From Ectopseudomonas chengduensis (GTDB taxonomy: Bacteria; Pseudomonadota; Gammaproteobacteria; Pseudomonadales; Pseudomonadaceae), in NCBI RefSeq assembly GCF_900102635.1, contig NZ_FMZQ01000001.1:434001-498000 (forward strand): DNA of 64,000 nt. The letters run 5' to 3'. Under the pieces are notes generated by a model. That model saw only the letters and a list, made by a program, of their open reading frames with translations. It was not told the DNA's origin and did not search any database. Each line of letters starts with the position of its first letter. Position 1 is the stretch's first letter. Shown piece after piece: positions 43,412 to 50,834 of the stretch. Both the position numbers and the translations under genes were made by a program.

Positions 43412-44353
43412 CTAGTCCTCCGCCAGCGCCTGTTGCTCGTTGCGCAGATGTTCCAGCAACAGGCTCGCCAGCGGTGACAGGCTGCTGCCGCGGCGATGGA
43501 CGATGGCACAGGGTTCGTTGCGTGCCTGCAGTTCCAATGGCAGGCGCCGCAGCAGACCAAAGTCCTCGCTGGAACAGGCGATGGAGTAGGGCATCACCGC
43601 CACCAGTTGTGGGTCTTCCTGCAGCAGGCTGAGCATGGTGAAGGTCGAGGATGTTTCCAGTGGATAACGCGGGAACTCCAGGCCCGCCTCGCCGAACTCG
43701 CGCTCCAGCACCGTGCGCATTGGTGTACCCGTGGGATAGACCACCCAGCTGTAACCGCTCAGGTCGGCCAGGCTCAGTGCCGGGTTGTCCTGTTGCGGGT
43801 GCTGCGGCGCGGCCACCAGCACCAGGCGTTCGGCATGCAGGCTCAGGCATTCGTAGTCGTCCGGGTGCTGGCTGCCGCTGGTACGGGCGATGGCCAGATC
43901 CAGGCGGCCTTCGTCGAGCAGCTTGAGCAAGCGCGGGCTGATGTCTTCGACGATCTGCACGGAAATGTCCGGTTGCATCTGCCGCAGGCTGGTGAGCGCG
44001 CGCAGTACCAGCGGCACCGAGCCGGCGACGGTGCCGATCGCCAGGTGGCCGCCATGGCCCTGCAGGATGCTCTGCATTTCCTCATGCAGGTGGGCCAGGT
44101 CCGAGTGGATGAGCCGCGCATAGCGGATTACGCAGCGGCCCAGGTCATTGGCCTGCAGGCCCTGTGCCGAACGGGTGAACAGCGGCGTACCGAAGGTCGT
44201 CTCGATTTCGTGCAACGCCTTGGTCGCGCCCGGCTGGCTGATGGCGATGCGCTCGGCCGCGCGATGCAGCGTGCCCAGTTCGTCGAGGGCGATCAGCAAT
44301 CGCAGCTGGCGAATACGCAGGCGGGAAACGATGTAGGTCAGCGGTGGCAGCAT
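43412..44353 (-). CDS. LysR-family regulator (GbpR-type)
   Basis: 313 residues. HTH: LRIRQLRLLIALDELGTLHRAAERIAISQPGATKALHEIETTFG; the effector domain follows (GHLAIGTVAGSVPLVLRALTSLRQMQPDISVQIVED). It diverges from the GguC-type gene at 44485 with a 131-bp gap containing a LysR-type T-N11-A palindrome, so it almost certainly controls that promoter and perhaps the aldehyde dehydrogenase downstream. It converges on the FAH gene at 42164. Confidence 0.88.
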   Translation of the reverse strand: MLPPLTYIVSRLRIRQLRLLIALDELGTLHRAAERIAISQPGATKALHEIETTFGTPLFTRSAQGLQANDLGRCVIRYARLIHSDLAHLHEEMQSILQGHGGHLAIGTVAGSVPLVLRALTSLRQMQPDISVQIVEDISPRLLKLLDEGRLDLAIARTSGSQHPDDYECLSLHAERLVLVAAPQHPQQDNPALSLADLSGYSWVVYPTGTPMRTVLEREFGEAGLEFPRYPLETSSTFTMLSLLQEDPQLVAVMPYSIACSSEDFGLLRRLPLELQARNEPCAIVHRRGSSLSPLASLLLEHLRNEQQALAED

Positions 44354-44375
44354 GGGGATGACGAAAAGTTATCAC

Positions 44376-44396
44376 CTAATCAGAAGCTTTCATTAG
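44376..44396. promoter_or_regulatory. LysR-type operator (T-N11-A) between divergent genes
   Basis: CTAAT at 44376-44380 and ATTAG at 44392-44396 form an inverted repeat spaced by 11 bases, the classical LysR recognition pattern. It lies 22 bases upstream of the LysR start and about 90 bases before the GguC-type gene. The adjoining AGTTATCACCTA (44367-44378) recurs as AGTTATCACTTA at 45575-45586, upstream of the aldehyde dehydrogenase. Confidence 0.55.
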
Positions 44397-44484
44397 GCAG
44401 CACCGCGGGCAGTTTTTAAAGTGCCGGCCAGCAACGTCGCAATCGCGACGCACAAGAACAACAGAAAACGGCAGGAGTGGTGCA

Positions 44485-45486
44485 ATGCGGCTGATTCAGT
44501 TTGAGAACGAGCAGGGCCAGCGTCAGGTCGGCGTCGTCGGTGAGGCGCGCGTCAGCGTGGTCAAGGGCGTGGCCACGACCCGTGAGCTGGCGCTGCAGGC
44601 TATTCGCAACGGCCATGGCCTGATCGCCGAGATCGAGCGCCTGGGCGTCGAGCCTGGTCCGGTCTATGCCGAACTGATCGAGCAGCGCCGCGTGCTGGCT
44701 CCGCTGGATCACGCCGACCCGGCGCACTGCCTGGTGTCCGGCACTGGCTTGACTCATCTGGGCAGCGCCTCCACCCGCGACAAGATGCACCAGCAGGTCG
44801 AGGCGCAGCAGGCCGAAGGCAAGCTCACCGACACCATGCAGATGTTCCAGTGGGGCATGGCCGGCGGTCGCCCGGCCTCAGGCAGCGAAGGCGCACAGCC
44901 GGAGTGGTTCTACAAAGGCGATGGCAGCATCGTGGTTCGCCCCGGCGAGGACTTCCCGGTGCCGGACTTCGCCGAAGATTTCGGTGAGGAGCCTGAGCTG
45001 ACAGGCCTCTACGTGATTGGCGACGATGGCCAGCCCTATCGCATCGGCTTCGCGCTGGGCAACGAGTTCTCCGATCACGTGGTCGAGCGCAAGAACTACC
45101 TGTACCTGGCTCACTCGAAGCTGCGCTTCTGCTCCTTCGGCCCGGAAATGCTGATCGGCGAGCTGCCGCGTCACCTGTCCGGCATCAGCCGTATCCGCCG
45201 TGGCGACCAGGTGCTGTGGGAGAAGGAGTTCCTCTCCGGCGAGGACAACATGTGCCACAGCCTGGAGAACCTCGAGTACCACCACTTCAAGTACCGCCAG
45301 TTCCTGCGTCCCGGCGATGTGCACGTGCACTTCTTCGGTACCGCGACGCTGTCGTTCGCCGATGGCATCAAGGCGCAGCCGGGCGATACCTTCGAGGTCA
45401 GCCTCGATGCGCTGGGTGAACCGTTACGCAATGGGATCAGCGTGCATGCGCCAGAGGTGAAGGTCGGTGGTGTACGCCAGCTTTAA
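44485..45486 (+). CDS. GguC/AraD1 family protein (L-2-keto-3-deoxyarabonate dehydratase type)
   Basis: 333 residues, FAH superfamily, GguC/AraD1 branch. Recognised from MRLIQFENEQGQRQVGVV, SGTGLTHLGSASTRDKMHQ, GFALGNEFSDHVVERKNYLYLAHSKLR and SCSFGPE-type core; acidic metal ligands lie in the central part. Members dehydrate L-2-keto-3-deoxyarabonate to alpha-ketoglutaric semialdehyde. The gene following on the same strand encodes an aldehyde dehydrogenase that would use that product, which supports the role. Strong AGGAG ribosome site. The 208-bp gap to the next gene suggests its own promoter for the latter. Confidence 0.85.
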   Translation: MRLIQFENEQGQRQVGVVGEARVSVVKGVATTRELALQAIRNGHGLIAEIERLGVEPGPVYAELIEQRRVLAPLDHADPAHCLVSGTGLTHLGSASTRDKMHQQVEAQQAEGKLTDTMQMFQWGMAGGRPASGSEGAQPEWFYKGDGSIVVRPGEDFPVPDFAEDFGEEPELTGLYVIGDDGQPYRIGFALGNEFSDHVVERKNYLYLAHSKLRFCSFGPEMLIGELPRHLSGISRIRRGDQVLWEKEFLSGEDNMCHSLENLEYHHFKYRQFLRPGDVHVHFFGTATLSFADGIKAQPGDTFEVSLDALGEPLRNGISVHAPEVKVGGVRQL

Positions 45487-45574
45487 GCCGCTGTCAGGCC
45501 CGGCGGCGTTGCTGTCGGGTCGAAAATCCGCCTGGCAGATTGCGGATTGTGCCCTCACAAGGGACGAATTTTGA

Positions 45575-45586
45575 AGTTATCACTTA
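45575..45586. promoter_or_regulatory. Motif shared with the upstream divergent promoter
   Basis: AGTTATCACTTA matches 44367-44378 in 11 of 12 bases. It lies about 110 bases before the aldehyde dehydrogenase start, suggesting common control of the two transcripts. The binding protein is not known; the adjacent LysR protein is the first guess. Confidence 0.4.
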
Positions 45587-45694
45587 TCATATGTCTGACA
45601 ACTGAAGTAGAGTTGTCACCCCTCGACCCAAAAGGTCGAGGCCTCATTCATTGTCCCGGGGCGGCGCTGCCGTCCCTCCTGACAGGAGTACACC

Positions 45695-47278
45695 ATGCTG
45701 AGTCTGACTGGCCACAATTACATCGGCGGTGAGCGCCGCGCCGCCGGCACCGTCGAGCACAAGAGCCTCGACGCCAGCAGCGGTGAAGCGCTGCCGTACA
45801 CCTTCATCCAGGCCACGCCGGAAGAAGTCGACGCTGCCGCCCAGGCTGCTGCCGCCGCTTATCCGATCTATCGCAACCTGTCGGCCGTGCGCCGCGCCGA
45901 GTTCCTCGAGGCCATCGCCGACGAGATCGATGCCCTCGGTGACGACTTCGTTGCCCTTGTCTGCCGCGAAACCGCACTGCCGGCTGCCCGCATCCAGGGC
46001 GAACGTGGTCGTACAAGTGGCCAGATGCGCCTGTTCGCCAAGGTGCTGCGTCGTGGTGACTTCTACGGTGCGCGCATCGACCGTGCCCTGCCGGATCGTC
46101 AGCCACTGCCGCGCCCGGATATCCGTCAGTACCAGATCGGTGTCGGCCCGGTCGCCGTGTTCGGCGCCAGTAACTTCCCGCTGGCCTTCTCCACCGCTGG
46201 TGGCGACACCGCGTCGGCCCTGGCCGCCGGTTGCCCGGTGGTGTTCAAGGCGCATAGTGGCCACATGGCCACTGCCGAGTGCGTGGCCGATGCGGTGATC
46301 CGCGCGGCCGAGAAAACCGGCATGCCCAAAGGCGTGTTCAACATGATTTTCGGCGGCGGTGTCGGCGAGCTTCTGGTCAAGCACCCGGCCATCCTGGCTG
46401 TTGGCTTCACCGGTTCGCTGAAAGGCGGTCGTGCCCTGTGCGACATGGCCGCTGCCCGTCCGCAGCCGATCCCGGTGTTCGCCGAGATGTCCAGCGTCAA
46501 CCCGGTGATCGTCCTGCCGGGCGCCCTCAAGGCGCGTGGCGCCACCGTGGCCAAGGAACTGGCCGGTTCGGTGGTGATGGGTTGTGGTCAGTTCTGCACC
46601 AATCCAGGCCTGGTTATCGGCATTCGCAGCGCCGAGTTCAGTGACTTCGTCGCCGGCCTGGCCGATGCCATGGGCGCGCAGCCTGCGCAGACCATGCTCA
46701 ACGCCGGCACCCTGCGCAGCTACGCCGGTGGCGTGGCGCAGCTCAAAGGCCATGCCAAGGTCACTCACCTGGCGGGCAACGAGCAGGCCGGCAACCAGGC
46801 GCAGCCGCAGCTGTTCAAGGCCGACGTGAGCATGCTGCTCGAAGGCGACCACCTGCTGCAGGAAGAAGTCTTCGGCCCGACCACCATCGTCGTCGAAGTC
46901 GCCGACAGCGCCGAGCTGACCCGTGCCCTGCAGAGCATGCACGGCCAGCTGACCGCGACCCTGATCGCCGAGCGTGAAGACCTCACCGCCTTCCGCGACC
47001 TGCTGCCGCTGCTGGAAGTCAAAGCCGGCCGCGTGCTGCTCAACGGTTACCCGACTGGCGTGGAAGTGTGCGACTCCATGGTCCATGGCGGCCCGTACCC
47101 GGCGACTTCCGACGCCCGTGGTACCTCGGTCGGCACCCTGGCCATCCACCGCTTCCTGCGCCCGGTGTGCTACCAGAACTACCCGGACGAGGTACTGCCG
47201 GAGGCGCTGCAGAACGCCAACCCGCTGGGCATCCAGCGCCTGGTCGACGGCGTGCACAGCCGTGATGCGCTGAGCTGA
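45695..47278 (+). CDS. NADP-dependent alpha-ketoglutaric semialdehyde dehydrogenase-type aldehyde dehydrogenase
   Basis: 527 residues. The nucleotide-binding region GVGPVAVFGASNFPLAFSTAGGDTASALAAGCPVVFKAHSGH, the general base in FAEMSSVNPVIVLPGAL and the catalytic cysteine in GQFCTNPG place it in the KGSADH branch of aldehyde dehydrogenases rather than the gabD branch. The C-terminal ATSDARGTSVGTLAIHRFLRPVCYQNYPD is also characteristic. It oxidises 2-oxoglutarate semialdehyde to 2-oxoglutarate, the last step of non-phosphorylative pentose and hexarate pathways. AGGAG precedes ATG 45695. It closes the sugar-acid region. Confidence 0.9.
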   Translation: MLSLTGHNYIGGERRAAGTVEHKSLDASSGEALPYTFIQATPEEVDAAAQAAAAAYPIYRNLSAVRRAEFLEAIADEIDALGDDFVALVCRETALPAARIQGERGRTSGQMRLFAKVLRRGDFYGARIDRALPDRQPLPRPDIRQYQIGVGPVAVFGASNFPLAFSTAGGDTASALAAGCPVVFKAHSGHMATAECVADAVIRAAEKTGMPKGVFNMIFGGGVGELLVKHPAILAVGFTGSLKGGRALCDMAAARPQPIPVFAEMSSVNPVIVLPGALKARGATVAKELAGSVVMGCGQFCTNPGLVIGIRSAEFSDFVAGLADAMGAQPAQTMLNAGTLRSYAGGVAQLKGHAKVTHLAGNEQAGNQAQPQLFKADVSMLLEGDHLLQEEVFGPTTIVVEVADSAELTRALQSMHGQLTATLIAEREDLTAFRDLLPLLEVKAGRVLLNGYPTGVEVCDSMVHGGPYPATSDARGTSVGTLAIHRFLRPVCYQNYPDEVLPEALQNANPLGIQRLVDGVHSRDALS

Positions 47279-47294
47279 TCACAGCGCTGCAACG

Positions 47295-47328
47295 AAAAAT
47301 GCCGCACCCGTGAGGGTGCGGCATTTTT
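47295..47328. terminator. Bidirectional terminator
   Basis: Perfect 15-bp stem AAAAATGCCGCACCC (47295-47309) and its complement (47314-47328), loop GTGA, with T-runs in both directions. It separates the aldehyde dehydrogenase from the convergent hydrolase. Confidence 0.9.
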
Positions 47329-47347
47329 CATTCTGAAGGCCGAATCT

Positions 47348-48121
47348 TTATTTAGCGGCAGCCTGCGTTTTCTCCACTGCCTGGATGATCACCTTGGCTA
47401 CATCGCTCGGGCGCGACTGCTGCGGTACGTGGCTGGCGGCGACCTCGGTGGTCTGCGCGCCGATCTTCTTGGCGAAGTCGCGCTGCATTTGCGGCACGAT
47501 CATGCGGTCGTCACTGGCGACGAGGTACCAGGACGGCTTCTGCTTCCAGGCCGCGACGCTGGTGCGCTCATCGAACGCCGCCGCGCGGATCGGGCCCTGG
47601 GTGGCGGTCATGATCGCCGTCTGTTTGGCAGGCAGATCCTGAGCGAAGTCGGCGGCCATGCCCTGCGGCGTCAGGTAGAGGAAGCCGTTCTTGTCGGCCG
47701 CGATCTGGCTCGAGCCCGGCGCGGTGGGATAGCCACCGTAGAGCTCGCCGGTGGATTGGCCCGCATTCGGCGCGAAAGCCGCGACATAGACCAGGCTGCG
47801 CACCTTGTCGTCGCTACCGGCCTGGCTGATCACCGTGCCGCCCCAGGAGTGGCCGACCAGTACCACGTCGCCGTCCTGGTTGTTCAGCACGCGCTGGGTG
47901 GCGGCGACGTCGTCGGCCAGCGAGGTCAGCGGGTTCTGCACCACGGTAACCTTGATGCCCTTATCCTGCAGCAGCGGCACGACCTTGGCCCAGTCGGAAC
48001 CGTCGGCGAAGGCGCCGTGAACGATAACTACCGAAGGCTTGGCGTCGGCGGCCTGGGTACTGACTGCGAAGAAGGGGCTGGCGATGGCGAGGGCGAGGAT
48101 CAGCGGCTTGGTATTGAACAT
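47348..48121 (-). CDS. Exported alpha/beta hydrolase
   Basis: 257 residues. Signal peptide MFNTKPLILALAIASPFFAV with cleavage near 24 (STQA), so periplasmic or secreted. SVVIVHGAFADGSDW gives the oxyanion-hole loop and VLVGHSWGG the nucleophile elbow (Ser 92); the charge-relay histidine is probably in VAASHVPQQSRPSDVAKVI. Substrate unknown; relatives are short-chain esterases and uncharacterised hydrolases. It is divergent from the LuxR/HD gene by about 100 bases. Confidence 0.87.
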   Translation of the reverse strand: MFNTKPLILALAIASPFFAVSTQAADAKPSVVIVHGAFADGSDWAKVVPLLQDKGIKVTVVQNPLTSLADDVAATQRVLNNQDGDVVLVGHSWGGTVISQAGSDDKVRSLVYVAAFAPNAGQSTGELYGGYPTAPGSSQIAADKNGFLYLTPQGMAADFAQDLPAKQTAIMTATQGPIRAAAFDERTSVAAWKQKPSWYLVASDDRMIVPQMQRDFAKKIGAQTTEVAASHVPQQSRPSDVAKVIIQAVEKTQAAAK

Positions 48122-48222
48122 GATTGAATCTCCTGTGCTTGGGGGAGTTCAGTGTCGATAATGCGCCGGTGTCCCGGTATCGGTCGTTTATCCGAGGCCT
48201 GCAAATAAAGGAGAGCTGCAAG

Positions 48223-49647
48223 GTGAATGACGCCGTCGCGCTGGAAGACGTCATGCTGGCACTGGCCATGGTCGGCGATCTGAGCATGGGCCAGCCCATC
48301 GATCAGTCGCGGCGTACCGCGCGTCTGGCGCAATGGCTGGTGCAGGCCGGTGGCGGTGATCAGGCGCAAATCGATGCAGCCCGGCAGGTGGCGCTGCTGC
48401 GCTGGTCCGGCTGTACCGCCAACGCCGATGGCTTCATGCATCTGCTCGGTGACGACGTCGGCGGCCGCCGCGCCATGCTCGCGCAAACCCTCGATGCCGC
48501 CGGCCAACGTGCCATGCTGCGCACCACGCCGCTGGCCCAGGTGCATTGCGAGATCGCCGGCGATATCGCCCGCACCCTGGCGCTGGGTGTGGAGGTCGAG
48601 CGAGGTCTGCGCCATATCTTCGAGTGCTTCGACGGCAGTGGCCGACCGCTGGGCCTGCGTCATCCCGATATTCCGCAGGTGGTTTACCACGTGGTGCTGG
48701 CTGGCGATCTGGAAATCCTCTCGCGGGCCCACGGCCTGGACGCGGCGCTGGAGTGGATCGGCGCGCAGGGTGATCGTCGTTATCCCGCTGAACTCGTCGA
48801 CCTGCTCAGCGGCCATGCAGCGGATTGGCTGCAAGCGCTGCGCACACCCGAGGGCGTGCAGCCTGCCAGCGGGCCGGAGGTTTCCCTGACCCTGGTGGGT
48901 GACGTGATCGACCTCAAGCTGCCCTGGCTGGCCGGCTATTCACGCCAGGCCGCGAGCCTGGTGCGCGACGCTGCGCGGCTCTGGGGCTTGCCCGAAGATC
49001 GCCTCGACATGCTGGCCAAGGCCGCGCTGATCCATGGCCTGGGCCGGGCGGCCGTGCCCAATCGAATCTGGAGCACGCCCGGCCCACTGCTCGATGGTGA
49101 TCTCGAAGCGGTGCGCCTGGTGCCCTACTGGACGCACCGCGCCTGCAGCCAGATCGGTGGCCTGAACCAAGCCGGACAACTGGCCGCGCATGCCTACGAA
49201 CGCCTGGATGGCAGCGGCTATTTCCGCTCGTTGAGTGGCGACTCCCTGCAGATCGAACACCGTCTGCTGAGCACTGCACTGGCCTGGCTGGCGCTGCGTG
49301 GCGAACGCCCCTGGCGCGCTGCCTTCAGCGATGAGCAGGCCTCCCGCGTATTGCTGGATGAAGCCGAGCAGGGGCGCTTCGACCCGCGCGCCTGCCAGGC
49401 GGTGATCAGCGCCGCGCATGGCGAGCAGGCGCCGCTGGTCAGCAAACCCGGCAACGGCCTGCTCAGCGAACGCGAGACGCAGATTCTGCAACGCATCAGC
49501 AGCGGAGCCAGCAACAAGGAAGTGGCGCGTGACCTGGGCATCAGCCCGAGCACGGTGCGCACCCATGTCGAGAGCGTGTTCCGCAAGCTGCAGTGTTCGA
49601 CGCGCGCGGCGGCAACCTTGAAGGCGCTGACCTTGGGGGTGATTTGA
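48223..49647 (+). CDS. Degenerate HD-GYP domain protein with C-terminal LuxR helix-turn-helix
   Basis: About 474 residues. The middle and C-terminal part resembles an HD-GYP phosphodiesterase: LIHGLGRAAVPNRIW (around 268-282) stands where active enzymes have L-HDIGK-x3-P, and YERLDGSGYFRSL (around 324-337) matches the H-HER-DG-GYP segment. The metal-binding aspartate of the HD pair is replaced by glycine and the second histidine pair is shifted, so catalysis is doubtful. Residues about 413-460 (LSERETQILQRISSGASNKEVARDLGISPSTVRTHVESVFRKL) are a LuxR DNA-binding domain. It is therefore probably a regulator sensing a small molecule through the HD fold. GTG 48223 is chosen because AAAGGAG precedes it; an upstream extension to 48124 is possible. 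Confidence 0.75.
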   Translation: MNDAVALEDVMLALAMVGDLSMGQPIDQSRRTARLAQWLVQAGGGDQAQIDAARQVALLRWSGCTANADGFMHLLGDDVGGRRAMLAQTLDAAGQRAMLRTTPLAQVHCEIAGDIARTLALGVEVERGLRHIFECFDGSGRPLGLRHPDIPQVVYHVVLAGDLEILSRAHGLDAALEWIGAQGDRRYPAELVDLLSGHAADWLQALRTPEGVQPASGPEVSLTLVGDVIDLKLPWLAGYSRQAASLVRDAARLWGLPEDRLDMLAKAALIHGLGRAAVPNRIWSTPGPLLDGDLEAVRLVPYWTHRACSQIGGLNQAGQLAAHAYERLDGSGYFRSLSGDSLQIEHRLLSTALAWLALRGERPWRAAFSDEQASRVLLDEAEQGRFDPRACQAVISAAHGEQAPLVSKPGNGLLSERETQILQRISSGASNKEVARDLGISPSTVRTHVESVFRKLQCSTRAAATLKALTLGVI

Positions 49648-49669
49648 GATAAGGACGACGGATCAGTCG

Positions 49670-49837
49670 CCCCCCTCCGCCTGAATCGAAGCCCCCGTCA
49701 CCGTATCCAGGGATGGAATCCTGCCCATTCAGGCTGTTGCGCCTTCTTTTGCCCGGATGTGGCCTGCGCCTCGAGCGTTGCCATGAATAGATGAAGAACA
49801 CCACGGATGCGATAGCGATCAGCGGCAGAATGTCCAC
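49670..49837 (-). CDS. Small single-pass membrane protein (candidate)
   Basis: The GTG at 49837 with GGAGAG upstream opens MDILPLIAIASVVFFIYSWQ, a convincing N-terminal transmembrane helix, followed by a basic stretch SRRRPHPGKRRRNS and a glycine-rich tail. In the annotated frame the tail runs on into the opposite-strand LuxR gene to 49541. Removing one G from the G6 run (C6 on the plus strand, about 49669-49674) would end it at once as DSGGGGD-stop near 49667. The true protein is probably about 55 residues. A frameshift or sequencing error in the homopolymer is possible. Confidence 0.45.
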
Positions 49838-49920
49838 GCGTATTTCTCTCCATTGCCCGGCGCCGATGCTCAGGGTTTAGAGCGCCCAGAGTATGCCGTG
49901 AAGGAACTAGGAAAACGAAA

Positions 49921-49942
49921 AAGCCCGCACAGTGGAGGGCTT
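49921..49942 (-). terminator. Terminator-like hairpin beside the tRNA fragment
   Basis: AAGCCC (49921-49926) and GGGCTT (49937-49942) form a stem with a 10-base loop; on the minus strand it is followed by TTTTTCGTTTT. The same arrangement, a hairpin with GAAGCCCGCACA directly after a tRNA 3' end, is found downstream of the intact tRNA-Arg at 54541-54566. Confidence 0.5.
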
Positions 49943-49948
49943 CTTAAG

Positions 49949-49974
49949 TGGTACCTCGGTGGGATTCGAACCCA
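49949..49974 (-). pseudogene. 3' fragment of a tRNA gene
   Basis: On the minus strand this reads TGGGTTCGAATCCCACCGAG and then GTACCA: a T-arm with the invariant TTCGAAT loop, part of an acceptor strand and CCA. The 5' part of the gene is absent; upstream sequence is IS66 transposase. The acceptor differs from the tRNA-Arg at 54571-54647, so it is not a simple duplicate of that gene. It probably marks an insertion or deletion boundary of the island. Confidence 0.6.
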
Positions 49975-50583
49975 TCGCGGCTACCTGATGACCGGCGACT
50001 ATGCCGGCTACAACGCCGTAGCGGCGCAAGATGGCATCGAGCGTCTGGGCTGCTGGGCGCATGCCCGGCGCAAATTCGTCGACGTCCAGAAAGTGCAGCC
50101 CAAGGGCAAAACTGGTCACGCCGACATGGTGCTGAACCTCATCAAAAAGCTCTACGGCATCGAGCTCGACCTAAACGCCGCCCGCGACGAAGAACGCCTG
50201 GCCGCCCGCCAACAGCGCAGCCTGCCGCTACTGGTAAAACTCAAAGCCTGGTTGGCCAAGACCAAACCGCAGGTCGCCGGACAAGCCGCACCGAAAATGC
50301 CATTCGCCCGTTCGTCATTGGGCGCAAGAACTGGCTGTTCAGCGACACCCCACAAGGAGCCACCGCCAGCGCACAGATCTATAGCCTGATCGAAACCGCC
50401 AAGGCCAATGGCCAGGAGCCTTACGCTTGGCTGTGCCACGTCCTCGAACGCCTCCCCGGCGCCACGTGTGTGGAAGACTACGAAGCCTTGCTGCTGCGGA
50501 ACTCCACGCCTAACGCTGCGATTTTAGATGCGTGTGGATCTACGCTCTGGGGCAAGCAAGGGTGGGGTTTATGGAGCGCTTAC
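49975..50583 (+). pseudogene. Truncated, internally deleted IS66 transposase with right terminal end
   Basis: Starts abruptly in the transposase core (YLMTGDYAGYNAVAAQDGIE, then CWAHARRKFVDVQKVQPKGK, typical of IS66 TnpC). After about residue VAGQAAPKM the frame changes, and the expected middle segment (the part before AERAIRPFVIGRKNWLFSDT) is missing. The second frame continues with RPFVIGRKNWLFSDTPQGAT and ends near EDYEALLLRNSTPNA. The non-coding end finishes with GAGCGCTTAC at 50583, the reverse of the GTAAGCG-type terminal repeat of the IS66 family. The 5' part of the element is gone, so it is inactive. Confidence 0.8.
50511..50576. repeat. Left arm of a 66-bp inverted repeat (IS66-type end)
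   Basis: This 66-base segment recurs in inverted orientation at 51961-52026 with four mismatches by hand alignment. The left copy is the 3' end of the IS66 remnant. The pair encloses about 1.38 kb, including the gene at 50835-51821. Confidence 0.85.
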
Positions 50584-50834
50584 GTCTCCCATAACGAAAA
50601 AGCTCGGCATGGGCCGGGTGCGAGGTGGATTGCCAAAGCCTTCGCCGCTAGGAGGGCGGCGGTGGCTGTTCAAGACGCAATGTCAGTCGACGATGCCCCG
50701 TGGAAAACGAAGCGGACAGAGGGAAAGGAGTTGCTAATAGTTGCCTTGACTGGCAACTCTGACGATCCCTGTCTACCTTTTCATCGCCAGGCCATTCGCC
50801 GGATGAGCGTAGACAAAGTCAAAGGGAATTTAAT
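50584..50834. other. Region between the IS66 end and the deaminase-like gene
   Basis: About 250 bases with no recognised gene. It shifts from G+C-rich to A+T-rich sequence near 50720. It contains a small inverted repeat TTGCC-TTGACT-GGCAA (50741-50756) whose TTGACT could be a -35 element, but no good -10 is seen. Its promoter for the downstream gene is therefore only presumed. Confidence 0.4.

Noticed and set aside
49949..50020. Complete tRNA gene at the left island edge
   Set aside because: Only the T-arm and acceptor 3' strand are present; the sequence beyond is IS66 transposase, so no cloverleaf can be formed.
50508..50583. Integron attC-like site
   Set aside because: GCCTAAC at the left resembles the start of an attC site, but no matching GTTRRRY end is present. 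The inverted copy at 51961-52026 lacks the motif, and the segment continues directly from IS66 transposase and ends in an IS66-type terminus.
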